Shown here one piece after another: positions 54,047 to 62,600 of a stretch of DNA of 64,000 nt; position 1 is the stretch's first letter, and each line of letters starts with the position of its first letter. Origin of the DNA: Novosphingobium barchaimii LL02. GTDB lineage: Bacteria; Pseudomonadota; Alphaproteobacteria; Sphingomonadales; Sphingomonadaceae. The notes under the pieces are model-generated. The model ran no database searches. It had not been told where the DNA came from and saw nothing but the letters and a program-made list of their open reading frames with translations. A program made the position numbers and the translations under genes. The stretch covers positions 5,001 through 69,000 of the forward strand of contig NZ_KQ130452.1 in the NCBI RefSeq assembly GCF_001046635.1. Reading direction: 5' to 3'.

Positions 54047-55483
54047 ATGTCGGCTGAGAGCGGTACGAATTTCGACGAGATGCTCAATGCGGACGGCACT
54101 GTTCGTCCTGCTTACGCCGAATATCGCCAGTGGTTCGATAATCAGGACAAGGGCTGGCTAAGAAGGCAGGATGCCGAGGCGGAGCGGTTCTTCCGCCGAA
54201 TTGGTATCACCTTCAACGTCTATGGCGACGATGCCGCTGAAGAGCGGCTCATTCCTTTCGACATGATCCCTCGGATCATCACCGCGCGCGAATGGCGCAA
54301 GTTGACGCGCGGTATCGAACAGCGGGTGAGGGCGCTCAATGCTTTCCTCCAGGATCTGTACCACCGCCAGGAAATCATCCGTTCCGGCCGCCTGCCGATC
54401 GAGGCGCTTCGCAACAACGAGGCTTTCCTCTCGCAGATGATCGGCTTCACGCCGCCGGGCGGCGTATATACCCATGTCGTCGGCATCGACCTGGTGCGAA
54501 CCGGGCCGGACGATTTCATGGTGCTGGAAGACAACGCCCGCACCCCCTCCGGCGTCTCGTATATGCTCGAGAACCGCGAGACGATGATGGCGATGTTCCC
54601 GGAACTGTTCACCAAGATTCCAGTGCGTCCGGTTTCGGACTATCCGCGCCGTCTTGCCCGCAGCCTGCGCGCCTGCGCGCCGCCTGCGTATAAAGGCGGC
54701 AAGCGGCCCGTGGTGGCGGTACTGACGCCGGGCATCTTCAACTCCGCCTATTTTGAGCACGCTTTCCTGGCCGACCAGATGGGCGCGGAGCTGGTGGAAG
54801 GGAACGACCTGCGTGTCGTCGACGGGCGTGTGTGCATGCGCACGACGACCGGTTACAAGGCGATCGACGTCATCTACCGCCGCGTGGACGATGACTATCT
54901 CGACCCGCTCAGCTTCAATCCCAATTCGCAGTTGGGGGTGGCGGGCATCTTCGATGTCTACCGTTCCGGCGGGGTAACCATCGCCAATGCGCCCGGTACC
55001 GGTATCGCCGACGACAAGGCGATCTACAGCTACATGCCCGAGATCGTCGAGTTCTACACCGGTGAGAAACCCATCCTCCAGAATGTACCGACATGGCGCT
55101 GCTCGGAAGCCGATTCGCTGGGCTATGTACTCGACAATCTGGCCGATCTCGTCGTCAAGGAAGTGCACGGATCGGGCGGTTACGGGATGCTGATCGGCCC
55201 GACCTCCTCGAAAAAGGAGATCGCCGATTTCGAGCAGAAGCTGCGCGCCAAACCGTCGAACTACATCGCGCAGCCCACGCTTTCGCTGTCGACCTGCCCG
55301 ATCTTCACCAAGGAAGGCCTCGCGCCCCGGCACCTGGACCTGCGGCCCTTCGTGCTGGTTTCGCCCGACGGCATCGACATCACGCCTGGCGGCCTGACCC
55401 GCGTGGCGCTCAAGAAAGGATCCCTCGTGGTCAACTCCTCGCAAGGCGGAGGCACCAAGGACAGCTGGGTGCTGGACGAGTGA
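54047..55483 (+). CDS. Circularly permuted ATP-grasp-like protein, Anbu cluster
   Basis: A 478-residue protein of the circularly permuted ATP-grasp family. Visible are VVGIDLVRTGPDDFMVLEDNARTPSGVSYMLENRE, KRPVVAVLTPGIFNSAYFEHAFLADQMG, and VVKEVHGSGGYGMLIGPTSSKKE, followed by LRPFVLVSPDGIDITPGGLTRVA. ATP-grasp enzymes form peptide-like amide bonds via acyl phosphates. A CAGGGAG site precedes the ATG. It heads a four-gene cluster with alpha-E, transglutaminase and Anbu genes, a combination repeatedly found in proteobacteria. Confidence 0.93.
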   Translation: MSAESGTNFDEMLNADGTVRPAYAEYRQWFDNQDKGWLRRQDAEAERFFRRIGITFNVYGDDAAEERLIPFDMIPRIITAREWRKLTRGIEQRVRALNAFLQDLYHRQEIIRSGRLPIEALRNNEAFLSQMIGFTPPGGVYTHVVGIDLVRTGPDDFMVLEDNARTPSGVSYMLENRETMMAMFPELFTKIPVRPVSDYPRRLARSLRACAPPAYKGGKRPVVAVLTPGIFNSAYFEHAFLADQMGAELVEGNDLRVVDGRVCMRTTTGYKAIDVIYRRVDDDYLDPLSFNPNSQLGVAGIFDVYRSGGVTIANAPGTGIADDKAIYSYMPEIVEFYTGEKPILQNVPTWRCSEADSLGYVLDNLADLVVKEVHGSGGYGMLIGPTSSKKEIADFEQKLRAKPSNYIAQPTLSLSTCPIFTKEGLAPRHLDLRPFVLVSPDGIDITPGGLTRVALKKGSLVVNSSQGGGTKDSWVLDE

Positions 55484-55496
55484 GGGGGGCGGTCTG

Positions 55497-56444
55497 ATGC
55501 TGGGACGTGGAGCAAGCGGTGTATTCTGGATGTCCCGCTATCTCGAGCGCGCGGAAAATACCGCGCGTTTGATCGACGTGGGTTTTCACCTAGCGCTGAC
55601 GCGGGGCAACCGCCAGTCGCAGGACGAGGAGTGGAAGTCGGTCCTCACGACCACCGGGATGCTGGAGGACTATTGTTCGAAGCATTCCGACTTCGGAGGC
55701 TCGCAGGTGTTCAACTATCTGCTGCGCGACCGTGACAATCCCGGCTCGGTGTTGGCGATGGTCGAGAACGCGCGCACCAATGCTCGCGTCGTGCGTACCA
55801 GCATTACCAATGCGGTATGGGAAACCACGAACGAAGGCTGGATGCATCTGCGCGACCTGCTCGCCCGGCCGGTGCGGGAGACTAACCTGGGCGAAGTTCT
55901 GCGCGAAATCCGCCGCATCGGCACGCTGGTGCGCGGCGCGCTCGAAGGGACGATGCTGAGGAACGAGGTTTTCAACTTCTCGCGCATCGGCACCTTCATC
56001 GAGCGGGCGGACAACACCGCGCGTATCCTCGACGTGAAGTATTACGTGCTGCTGCCCTCCGCCGCATGGGTCGGCTCCAGCCTCGACAATGTGCAGTGGG
56101 ACACGCTGCTGCGATCGGTCGCGGGCAACCGGGCCTATTCGTGGCTCAATGCAGGGTCCATGGACCCTCGCGGCATTGCCCGGTTCCTGATCCTTGATGG
56201 TCAGTTCCCGCGCAGTCTGGTCTTTTCGTATGAGAAGATTCGCAGCAACATGGCGGGCCTCGCCAAGGAATACGGGCACGAGGTTCCGGCACATCAGTTG
56301 CTGCGCGATGCGGGGGACAAGCTCAACCAGACCGCCATCGAGGAAATCTTCGAAGGCGGTCTGCACGAATTCCTGCAGGACTTCATCGGCAAGACCATCG
56401 AGATCGGCAGCGCTATCGCGGCCGATTACCGTTTCAGCGAGTAG
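55497..56444 (+). CDS. Alpha-E domain protein, Anbu cluster
   Basis: A 315-residue all-helical protein with the alpha-E motif. The N-terminus LGRGASGVFWMSRYLERAENTARLIDV is the signature, and a second repeat-like SRIGTFIERADNTARILDVKYYVLL follows near residue 160. Function is unknown, but the family is almost always next to the circularly permuted ATP-grasp gene and probably assists it. The start is 14 bases after the ATP-grasp stop. Confidence 0.94.
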   Translation: MLGRGASGVFWMSRYLERAENTARLIDVGFHLALTRGNRQSQDEEWKSVLTTTGMLEDYCSKHSDFGGSQVFNYLLRDRDNPGSVLAMVENARTNARVVRTSITNAVWETTNEGWMHLRDLLARPVRETNLGEVLREIRRIGTLVRGALEGTMLRNEVFNFSRIGTFIERADNTARILDVKYYVLLPSAAWVGSSLDNVQWDTLLRSVAGNRAYSWLNAGSMDPRGIARFLILDGQFPRSLVFSYEKIRSNMAGLAKEYGHEVPAHQLLRDAGDKLNQTAIEEIFEGGLHEFLQDFIGKTIEIGSAIAADYRFSE

Positions 56445-56456
56445 GAGGGCCATTTC

Positions 56457-57320
56457 GTGCTCCTCACTGTAAAACATGTCACGCGCTACGTTTTCGAGGG
56501 CAAGGTGACCCACGGGCTCCAGCGCCTGCGACTGAAGCCCAAGTCGACGCACGGTCAGGAAGTGATCGACTGGCGTATGGACCTTGCGGGCGCCAAGCCC
56601 GAGGCTGCGTACGACGACCAGCATTTCAACCACACCGATCTCGTCTCGATCGTGCCGGGCGTGCCCGAAGTGGTCGTCACCTGCGAGGGTACGGTCCGCA
56701 CGATAGACAACAACGGCATCACGGGACCGCATACCGGGCACATGCCGCTATGGTGTTTCCTGCGGCCCACGCCGCTGACCAGGCCCGGGCCCAAGGTGCG
56801 CCAGCTTCTCGCGGGGATCGAAGCTAACCGGTCGGATACGCTGGGCTATCTCCACGTCCTTTCCAATGCGATTGCCGAGCAGGTGGAATACGTCAGCGGC
56901 ACGACCGACGCCCATACCACCGCCGAACAGGCGCTCGCCGCCGGCAAAGGCGTGTGCCAGGATCACGCGCATATCTTCATCACCGCAGGCCGCATGCTCG
57001 ACGTGCCGATGCGCTACGTTGGCGGCTATCTGCATATGGACGACCGCGACGAGCAGGAGGCCGGCCACGGCTGGGCCGAGGCACATGTTCCAGGTCTTGG
57101 CTGGGTAGGTTTCGACGTCTCCAACGCGATCTGCCCCGACGAGCGGTATATCCGCGTAGCCACGGGTTGCGACTATCGAGAGGCGGCGCCGGTTACGGGT
57201 ATCGCCATCGGTGCTGGGGAAACGAGCCTCGATGTTCATTTGTCCGTAGGCGAAAATAAGGTAGGAGGACAGCAGCAGCAGTCCGCTTCTGGCGGTCAGC
57301 GGCAGGTGCAGGGCGGCTAA
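56457..57320 (+). CDS. Transglutaminase-like cysteine protease, Anbu cluster
   Basis: A 287-residue transglutaminase-fold protein starting at a GTG. The catalytic triad is visible as C167 in GKGVCQDHAH, H204 in GHGWAEAH, and D220 in GFDVSN. It could cleave or form isopeptide or amide bonds. It has an N-terminal beta domain (LLTVKHVTRYVFEGKVTHGLQRLRL). The gene is the third of the Anbu cluster, 13 bases after the alpha-E gene. A Gln-rich tail ends the protein. Confidence 0.94.
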   Translation: MLLTVKHVTRYVFEGKVTHGLQRLRLKPKSTHGQEVIDWRMDLAGAKPEAAYDDQHFNHTDLVSIVPGVPEVVVTCEGTVRTIDNNGITGPHTGHMPLWCFLRPTPLTRPGPKVRQLLAGIEANRSDTLGYLHVLSNAIAEQVEYVSGTTDAHTTAEQALAAGKGVCQDHAHIFITAGRMLDVPMRYVGGYLHMDDRDEQEAGHGWAEAHVPGLGWVGFDVSNAICPDERYIRVATGCDYREAAPVTGIAIGAGETSLDVHLSVGENKVGGQQQQSASGGQRQVQGG

Positions 57321-57394
57321 CAGGCCGTTTCGCGCACGATATCGTCTTGGGAGAGGCGCGGAGACAAAAACGGGTTTGAAGGTTTGATGGTTCG

Positions 57395-58159
57395 ATGACG
57401 TATTGTGTGGGCATGATGCTGGATCGCGGGCTCGTTCTGATGAGCGACACGCGCACCAATTCGGGCGTCGACAACATCTCGACCTTCCGCAAGATGTACC
57501 ACTGGGAACTCCCTGGTGAGCGCATCATCACGATCATGACCGCCGGCAACCTCGCCACCACACAGGCCGTCATCAGCCAGTTGGAGGAGCGCAACAAGGC
57601 TCCGTCCGAGCGGCACAATTCTCTGCTGGAAGCGCCGACGATGTTCAAGGTCGCCTCGATCGTGGGCAACCTGCTTCAGGACATCATCGAGGAACGCGCC
57701 ACCGACAATGGCCAGAAGGCCGCTGCCGGCACATTCAGCGCCTCGATGATCGTCGCCGGCCAGATCAAGGGCATGGAGCCGCGTCTGTTCCTGATCTATC
57801 CCGAAGGCAATTTCATCGAAGCCAGCTTCGACACCCCATTCTTCCAGATTGGCGAGACCAAATACGGCCGCCCGATCCTGATCCGCGGCTATGAGCGCGA
57901 CATGAGCTTTGAAAGCGCGATCAAGCTGATGACGGTGTCGTTCGATTCGACGCTCAAGGCCAACCTCTCGGTCGGCCTGCCGCTCGACCTGCTGGTGATC
58001 GAGCGCGATCACTTCACGCCTCGCCATGAACGCCGCATTGAGGCGTCCGACCCCTATTTCGCTGCCGTTTCCACCAGTTGGAGCGAAGCCCTGCGCAACG
58101 CGCTCGATGGGCTGCCAGACTACCGGATGGACCCGGCTGTGAAGGAAATCTTGGGTTGA
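57395..58159 (+). CDS. Proteasome-like protease Anbu
   Basis: A 254-residue Ntn-hydrolase of the Anbu (ancestral beta-subunit) family. Thr2 becomes the N-terminal nucleophile after Met removal; D18 in SDTRTN and K33 in FRKMYHW match the proteasome Thr1/Asp17/Lys33 site. Unlike true proteasome subunits there is no propeptide, and the protein forms helical or ring assemblies in studied relatives. Its substrate is unknown. It closes the cluster with ATP-grasp, alpha-E and transglutaminase genes. Confidence 0.95.
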   Translation: MTYCVGMMLDRGLVLMSDTRTNSGVDNISTFRKMYHWELPGERIITIMTAGNLATTQAVISQLEERNKAPSERHNSLLEAPTMFKVASIVGNLLQDIIEERATDNGQKAAAGTFSASMIVAGQIKGMEPRLFLIYPEGNFIEASFDTPFFQIGETKYGRPILIRGYERDMSFESAIKLMTVSFDSTLKANLSVGLPLDLLVIERDHFTPRHERRIEASDPYFAAVSTSWSEALRNALDGLPDYRMDPAVKEILG

Positions 58160-58177
58160 TCTCTAAAAACTGATGGT

Positions 58178-58204
58178 GTCGTCCCGGATCGAATCCGGGG
58201 ATGC
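58178..58204. repeat. REP-like hairpin
   Basis: CCCGGAT and ATCCGGG pair around CGA in a GTCGTC...GGATGCC context. It belongs to the same family as the hairpins at 1149 and 25151 and follows the Anbu gene. Confidence 0.6.
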
Positions 58205-58353
58205 CGGCAAACCATTTCTCCAAGCAGCACGGGGTTAGCGAGACTTTGCCATTTATCGTCGCGGCGTTGCATTGCCCCGCGCGATTGTCATGTCCCGGCC
58301 CGGTTGCGAAGTGAGTGCCATAAGGATTGGCATCATTCTTCGGGAGATTTACA

Positions 58354-59619
58354 ATGGCCGATGACGACACGCACGAGCTGTCGCAGTCCGCACGCAAGTA
58401 CTGGTCCGCCGACGGGTACAAGGAAGGCGGCACGATCCGCGAGGTCGACTATGCCTCGCAGTCGGGCGGCCTCGATCCGATGTTCGAAGGCATCAAGATC
58501 GTCGACACCGACACCCATATCACCGAGGCACCGGACCTCTTCACCAGCCGTGCAACCGCTTCCATGAAAGCGAAGATGCCGCGGGTGGAGCGGATCAACG
58601 GCACTGACCGCTGGTTCGTGGGCGACCGTGATTTCGGCACGCTGGGCGGCAACGTCATCCGCGCCGACAACAACAAGCTGCTCGGCCGCCTTGCTTTCCC
58701 CACGCTGGAAGAGGCGCACCCCGGCGGGCATCAGATCAAGGAGCGCCTGCAGGCGATGGACGACATGGGCGTCTATGCCCAGATCGGCTTCCAGAATTCG
58801 GGGGTGACACAGGCCGGCTCGCTGATGAGCCTGGGAGATCCCGAACTGGCGCTGCAGGTCATCCAGATCTACAACGACGCTTCGGCGGAGTACCAGGAAA
58901 CTTCGGGCCAGCGCATCTTCAACATGGCGCACCTGCCATTCTGGGACCAGAAGGCCCTCGAAACCGAGGCGCGGCGCTGCCACGACATGGGCCTGCGCGG
59001 CTTCGTCGTGCCCGATACGCCCGAGCGTGTCGGCGTACCCAGTTTCAACCACGATTACTGGACGCCGTTCCTCGAGATGTGCGAGGCGACCGGCATGCCG
59101 CTCAACTTCCACCTCAACGCGGCGATCGATCCCAACACGCTGACCTGGGAAGGTTTCCAGTTCGAGCAGACGCTGTCGGTCGTGGCGACGATGTTCTCGA
59201 TCGGCAATGCCGCGACGCTGGGCAACTGGATGGTCTCGGGCCGCCTGGACCGGCACCCCAAGCTCAAGATCGGCCTGATCGAGAGCGGCGCCGGCTGGGT
59301 GCCTTTTGCGGTGGAAGCGCTGGAACACCAGTTCCGCGAGATGCTCGCCGGTAAGCGCGACATGCTCAGGAAGCAGCCCTGGGACTACTTCCGCGATCAC
59401 TTCTACTGCACCTTCTGGTTCGAGAAGATCGCCCCCAAACACCTGCTGGAAATCATCGGCGTCGACAACGTCATGTTCGAAACCGATTTTCCGCATCCCA
59501 CCTCGCTCTATCCGGGCGTACAGGCGCACCTCAAGGACGTGCTGGGCGGATACAGCGACGAGGTCCGCAGGAAAGTGCTGCAAGGCAACGCTGTCAAGCT
59601 CTACAACCTGCCGTTCTGA
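58354..59619 (+). CDS. Amidohydrolase-2 family metal-dependent hydrolase
   Basis: A 421-residue TIM-barrel protein. The first metal site is IVDTDTHITE (DxH type), the central strand MPLNFHLNAAID carries a further His, and ETDFPHP near the C-terminus provides the last acidic ligand. The family includes decarboxylases and hydrolases of aromatic acids. A CGGGAGAT site precedes the ATG. It stands downstream of the Anbu cluster, 195 bp away, so a link to it is not implied. Substrate unknown. Confidence 0.9.
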   Translation: MADDDTHELSQSARKYWSADGYKEGGTIREVDYASQSGGLDPMFEGIKIVDTDTHITEAPDLFTSRATASMKAKMPRVERINGTDRWFVGDRDFGTLGGNVIRADNNKLLGRLAFPTLEEAHPGGHQIKERLQAMDDMGVYAQIGFQNSGVTQAGSLMSLGDPELALQVIQIYNDASAEYQETSGQRIFNMAHLPFWDQKALETEARRCHDMGLRGFVVPDTPERVGVPSFNHDYWTPFLEMCEATGMPLNFHLNAAIDPNTLTWEGFQFEQTLSVVATMFSIGNAATLGNWMVSGRLDRHPKLKIGLIESGAGWVPFAVEALEHQFREMLAGKRDMLRKQPWDYFRDHFYCTFWFEKIAPKHLLEIIGVDNVMFETDFPHPTSLYPGVQAHLKDVLGGYSDEVRRKVLQGNAVKLYNLPF

Positions 59620-59632
59620 TCGGCGCTATTTT

Positions 59633-59659
59633 CCTCCCCGTCGCGCAGCAATGGGGAGG
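59633..59659. repeat. Inverted repeat between convergent genes
   Basis: CCTCCCC and GGGGAGG pair perfectly around a 13-base loop between the amidohydrolase and DUF2490 stops. It has no T-run in either direction, so it is only a weak terminator candidate. Confidence 0.4.
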
Positions 59660-59665
59660 AACCGA

Positions 59666-60370
59666 TCAATGGCGGTAGAACAGGCTGATCGAGGCGACAT
59701 GGTTCATGCGGACCCGGCCGCGCGTCTGGTCTATGGTCTGGTTGAGATAGCCCAATTCCAGCGTCGAGGCGCCCGGCAGTCCTACTTCCGCGCCGACGAA
59801 GCTTCGTAGCTGGTCGAAACCGCCGCGTGCGCCCCAATCGGTGTCGTTCAGGGCGATGAAGCCCTCGGCATAGACCAGCGCATTCACGGCGTCGCTGCCG
59901 GCTTTCAACGGATGTTCGTAACGAAGCATCTCGCGCAGGCGCCAGCCCATGTCGCCGCCGTCCGAGCGCCAGCGCTGTTCGAGCCGTGTGCGCGAGGAAA
60001 GCTCGCCGCCCAGCGGCTTGCCCAGCGCGACGTTGAGCTGCTGGAAGCTGCGCTCCTCGTTTATGTCGCGGCCCCCGTCGACAGGCGAGATGACATGCGC
60101 ATAGCCCTGATAGAGCGTTACCGAGGGCGAGAGTTTCCACCCCACGGCGCCGCGCAGCAGCAGCGGATCGACTCGCGATACACCGTCGCCGACGCGTGGT
60201 TGCAATTCCGCGAAATAGACCAGCTTGTCCGAGATCGAACCCATCGCGGTCAGATTTACCCAGACCTGTTCGTCATGGCTTGTCTCGGCGCTGGCAATTT
60301 GCGGTGCTGTCGCAGTGAAAATCAGGGCGGCTGCGGCGAGGGCGAAACGGGCAAGGGCAGGGCGGTTCAT
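59666..60370 (-). CDS. DUF2490 outer-membrane beta-barrel protein
   Basis: A 234-residue exported protein with a signal peptide ending near ASAE. The DUF2490 pattern is DEQVWVNLTAMGSISDKLVYFAELQPRVGDG, later RTRLEQRWRSDG and LRYEHPL, with alternating strands and a terminal ISLFYRH. Such proteins form small outer-membrane barrels of unknown function. Convergent with the amidohydrolase gene. Confidence 0.87.
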   Translation of the reverse strand: MNRPALARFALAAAALIFTATAPQIASAETSHDEQVWVNLTAMGSISDKLVYFAELQPRVGDGVSRVDPLLLRGAVGWKLSPSVTLYQGYAHVISPVDGGRDINEERSFQQLNVALGKPLGGELSSRTRLEQRWRSDGGDMGWRLREMLRYEHPLKAGSDAVNALVYAEGFIALNDTDWGARGGFDQLRSFVGAEVGLPGASTLELGYLNQTIDQTRGRVRMNHVASISLFYRH

Positions 60371-60462
60371 GCGGACCTTCGGGCAGAGAATGAAGGTTCG
60401 GCCAATATGGCTAGTTCGTGTCGAGATCGTTGCTGGCCGGTCAGGTCTTGTGGCGATGCCGC

Positions 60463-61140
60463 CTAGCGGCAGAAATCGGCGCCGTCGGCTTCGAGGTGGA
60501 GGTGATTCGCATGGGCTGCGTTATAGGCTGGGCCCAGCGTCGTGCCGAACCGCTTGCAGGCGCTGTCGTGAACGGTGCGCAGGAAACGGCGTTCGGCCGG
60601 GCTGCCGCCGTTCCAGTCGGCAAGTATCGTGATGTGTCGCCCGTCGCCCAGAACGAAGCCGGAGACGTCGATCGCATTGGCGCTTGCATGGCCGGAGCGG
60701 CGGCTGGTCCCCGCCACGTTGCGGCAGGAATAGCTGCCGAAAGTCTCGATCTTAACCACCCGGCTGCCAAGGATCTGTAAGGCCGCCCGGTCCACGCCGT
60801 AGCGCGCCCAGGCGGCGAACGGTGTCGCCACCGCGCAAGTCGCCGGACCAAGGCCAGTCACGGTGACCGTGGCGTTATCTGTATTAAGCGCGGCGAGTTT
60901 CACCGTGCCTACGGTGGAGCAGGAATTACCGTAGTAGCGATCCTCCACCGGGCTGAAGACAGCCTGCTGCGCGCCCAGCCTGGACAGGCACTGGCGCACA
61001 TCGGCGCGCGGCGGCTTGACCGGCCGCTGGGCCGAGCGTGCGGGTTGGCGCGGAGATGGCTGGCGAGGAGAATCCACACAGGCGGCAAGGGCGGCCACGC
61101 CAACCAGAACGGGGGGCAGGAAGAGCAGTACTCTGCGCAT
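60463..61140 (-). CDS. Extensin-like C-terminal domain lipoprotein
   Basis: A 225-residue exported protein. The signal peptide ends with a lipobox LAAC at about residue 20, then a proline-rich linker. The extensin-like domain shows RRSGHASANAIDVSGFVL and AHANHLHLEADGADFC, with the His and Asp residues that in related peptidoglycan enzymes bind zinc. Function in the envelope is likely but undetermined. Divergent from serC across about 200 bp. Confidence 0.9.
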   Translation of the reverse strand: MRRVLLFLPPVLVGVAALAACVDSPRQPSPRQPARSAQRPVKPPRADVRQCLSRLGAQQAVFSPVEDRYYGNSCSTVGTVKLAALNTDNATVTVTGLGPATCAVATPFAAWARYGVDRAALQILGSRVVKIETFGSYSCRNVAGTSRRSGHASANAIDVSGFVLGDGRHITILADWNGGSPAERRFLRTVHDSACKRFGTTLGPAYNAAHANHLHLEADGADFCR

Positions 61141-61212
61141 TGCGCTCTTGTTGAAGCGAGCAGGTTAACCTCAGATTACCGGTGCGATGGAGCGAGCCAT
61201 CCCGACATCCGA

Positions 61213-61239
61213 ACATTTGCGGATATAGTACACATTTGC
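61213..61239 (+). promoter_or_regulatory. Direct repeat ACATTTGC around a -10-like box
   Basis: Two copies of ACATTTGC (61213-61220, 61232-61239) are 19 bp apart and flank TATAGT (61224-61229), a possible -10 element with a CCGACA -35-like box 16 bases upstream. Transcription from here would include the downstream hairpin leader. A repressor or activator site is possible. Confidence 0.4.
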
Positions 61240-61289
61240 ACAGGCGGGACGCCGTAAGTCGATTGACTTCCCCCACCACCTCTTTAGAT

Positions 61290-61347
61290 GCGGCGCCGGG
61301 CCACGCGGTCCCAACGCCGCGCGAGCTCTCTGTAAGGAGAGTCAGAA
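61290..61347 (+). ncRNA. serC leader RNA (cis-regulatory element)
   Basis: Immediately before serC lie two stems. The first joins GCGGCG (61290-61295) with CGCCGC (61315-61320) and has an inner GGGCC stem. The second joins CTCTC (61326-61330) with GAGAG (61337-61341), placing the AAGGAG ribosome binding site in a stem. A serC leader motif with this kind of location is known in alphaproteobacteria. A second promoter-like TTGACT (61263) with TAGATG (61285) would start inside the first stem. Confidence 0.65.
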
Positions 61348-62481
61348 ATGACTGATTTTATTGCCGTACCTGCGCGTAAACCTGCACGTCCTCATTTCTC
61401 TTCCGGTCCTTGCGCCAAGCCGCCCGGATATACCCCAGCACAGCTGAACACCGAAGCACTCGGCCGCTCGCACCGCGCCAAGATCGGCAAGACGCGTCTT
61501 GCGTACTGCATCGATCTGATGCGCGAAGTGCTGCAGCTTCCCGACACCCACCGCATCGGTATCGTCCCCGGTTCCGACACCGGCGCCTTCGAGATGGCCA
61601 TGTGGACCATGCTCGGCGCGCGCGGGGTGACGACTGTGGCGTGGGAAAGCTTCGGCGAGGGCTGGGTGACGGACGCTGCCAAGCAGCTCAAGCTGGATCC
61701 CACCGTGATCCGCGCCGACTACGGTCAACTGCCCGACTTGACCCAGATCGACTTCAGCACCGACGTGCTGTTCACCTGGAATGGCACAACTTCGGGCGTG
61801 CGCGTTCCCAATGCCGATTTCATCCCCGACGACCGCGAAGGCCTGACTTTCGCCGACTCGACCTCGGCCGTGTTCGCCTATGACATCGACTGGTCGAAGA
61901 TCGACGTCGCCACCTTCTCCTGGCAGAAGGTTCTGGGCGGCGAAGGCGGCCACGGCGTTCTGATCCTCGGCCCCCGTGCGGTCGAGCGTCTGGAAACCTA
62001 CATCCCGGCATGGCCGCTTCCCAAGGTGTTCCGCCTCGTTTCCAAGGGCAAGCTCGCTGAGGGCGTGTTCAAGGGCGAGACGATCAATACCCCCTCGATG
62101 CTTGCCGTCGAGGACGCGATCTTTGCACTGGAATGGGCCAAGGGTATCGGCGGGCTGGAAGGTCTGAAGGCCCGTTCGGACGCCAATGCCGCCGCGCTTT
62201 CCAAGATCGTCGAGGAGCGTGACTGGCTCGGCCACCTAGCCATCGATGAGGCCAGCCGGTCCAAGACCTCGGTCTGCCTGACCGTCGCGGGCGCTGATGC
62301 CGACTTCATCAAGAAGTTCGCCGGCCTGCTGGAAAAGCAGGACGCGGCCTACGACGTTGCCGGTTACCGCGATGCCCCTGCAGGCCTTCGCATCTGGTGC
62401 GGCGCCACCGTCGATACCCAGGATATCGAGGATCTCGGTCCCTGGCTCGACTGGGCTTACGCCACCGTCAAGGCGGGCTGA
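61348..62481 (+). CDS. serC: Phosphoserine aminotransferase
   Basis: A 377-residue PLP-dependent transaminase converting 3-phosphohydroxypyruvate and glutamate to phosphoserine and 2-oxoglutarate. The opening FSSGPCAKPPGYTPAQL and the segment TWNGTTSGVRVPNAD are family features, and the PLP lysine lies in TFSWQKVLGGEGGHG. The AAGGAG site is embedded in the leader hairpin, suggesting translational control. The serA gene follows 119 bases downstream, so the two form the serine biosynthesis pair. Confidence 0.96.
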   Translation: MTDFIAVPARKPARPHFSSGPCAKPPGYTPAQLNTEALGRSHRAKIGKTRLAYCIDLMREVLQLPDTHRIGIVPGSDTGAFEMAMWTMLGARGVTTVAWESFGEGWVTDAAKQLKLDPTVIRADYGQLPDLTQIDFSTDVLFTWNGTTSGVRVPNADFIPDDREGLTFADSTSAVFAYDIDWSKIDVATFSWQKVLGGEGGHGVLILGPRAVERLETYIPAWPLPKVFRLVSKGKLAEGVFKGETINTPSMLAVEDAIFALEWAKGIGGLEGLKARSDANAAALSKIVEERDWLGHLAIDEASRSKTSVCLTVAGADADFIKKFAGLLEKQDAAYDVAGYRDAPAGLRIWCGATVDTQDIEDLGPWLDWAYATVKAG

Positions 62482-62600
62482 ACCTACTTTCACGCATGAA
62501 ACGGCGCGTGCCCGTGCAGACGGGCACCGCGCTTCCCTCCCCGCTCCCGCGCATATCGACGCGAGTAGCAGCGGGGGCGACGAGCCAAGGAACAATTCCC

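Noticed and set aside
57395-58159. True 20S proteasome beta subunit
   Set aside because: No alpha subunit, no propeptide and no ATPase ring gene are nearby; the neighbours fit the Anbu family.
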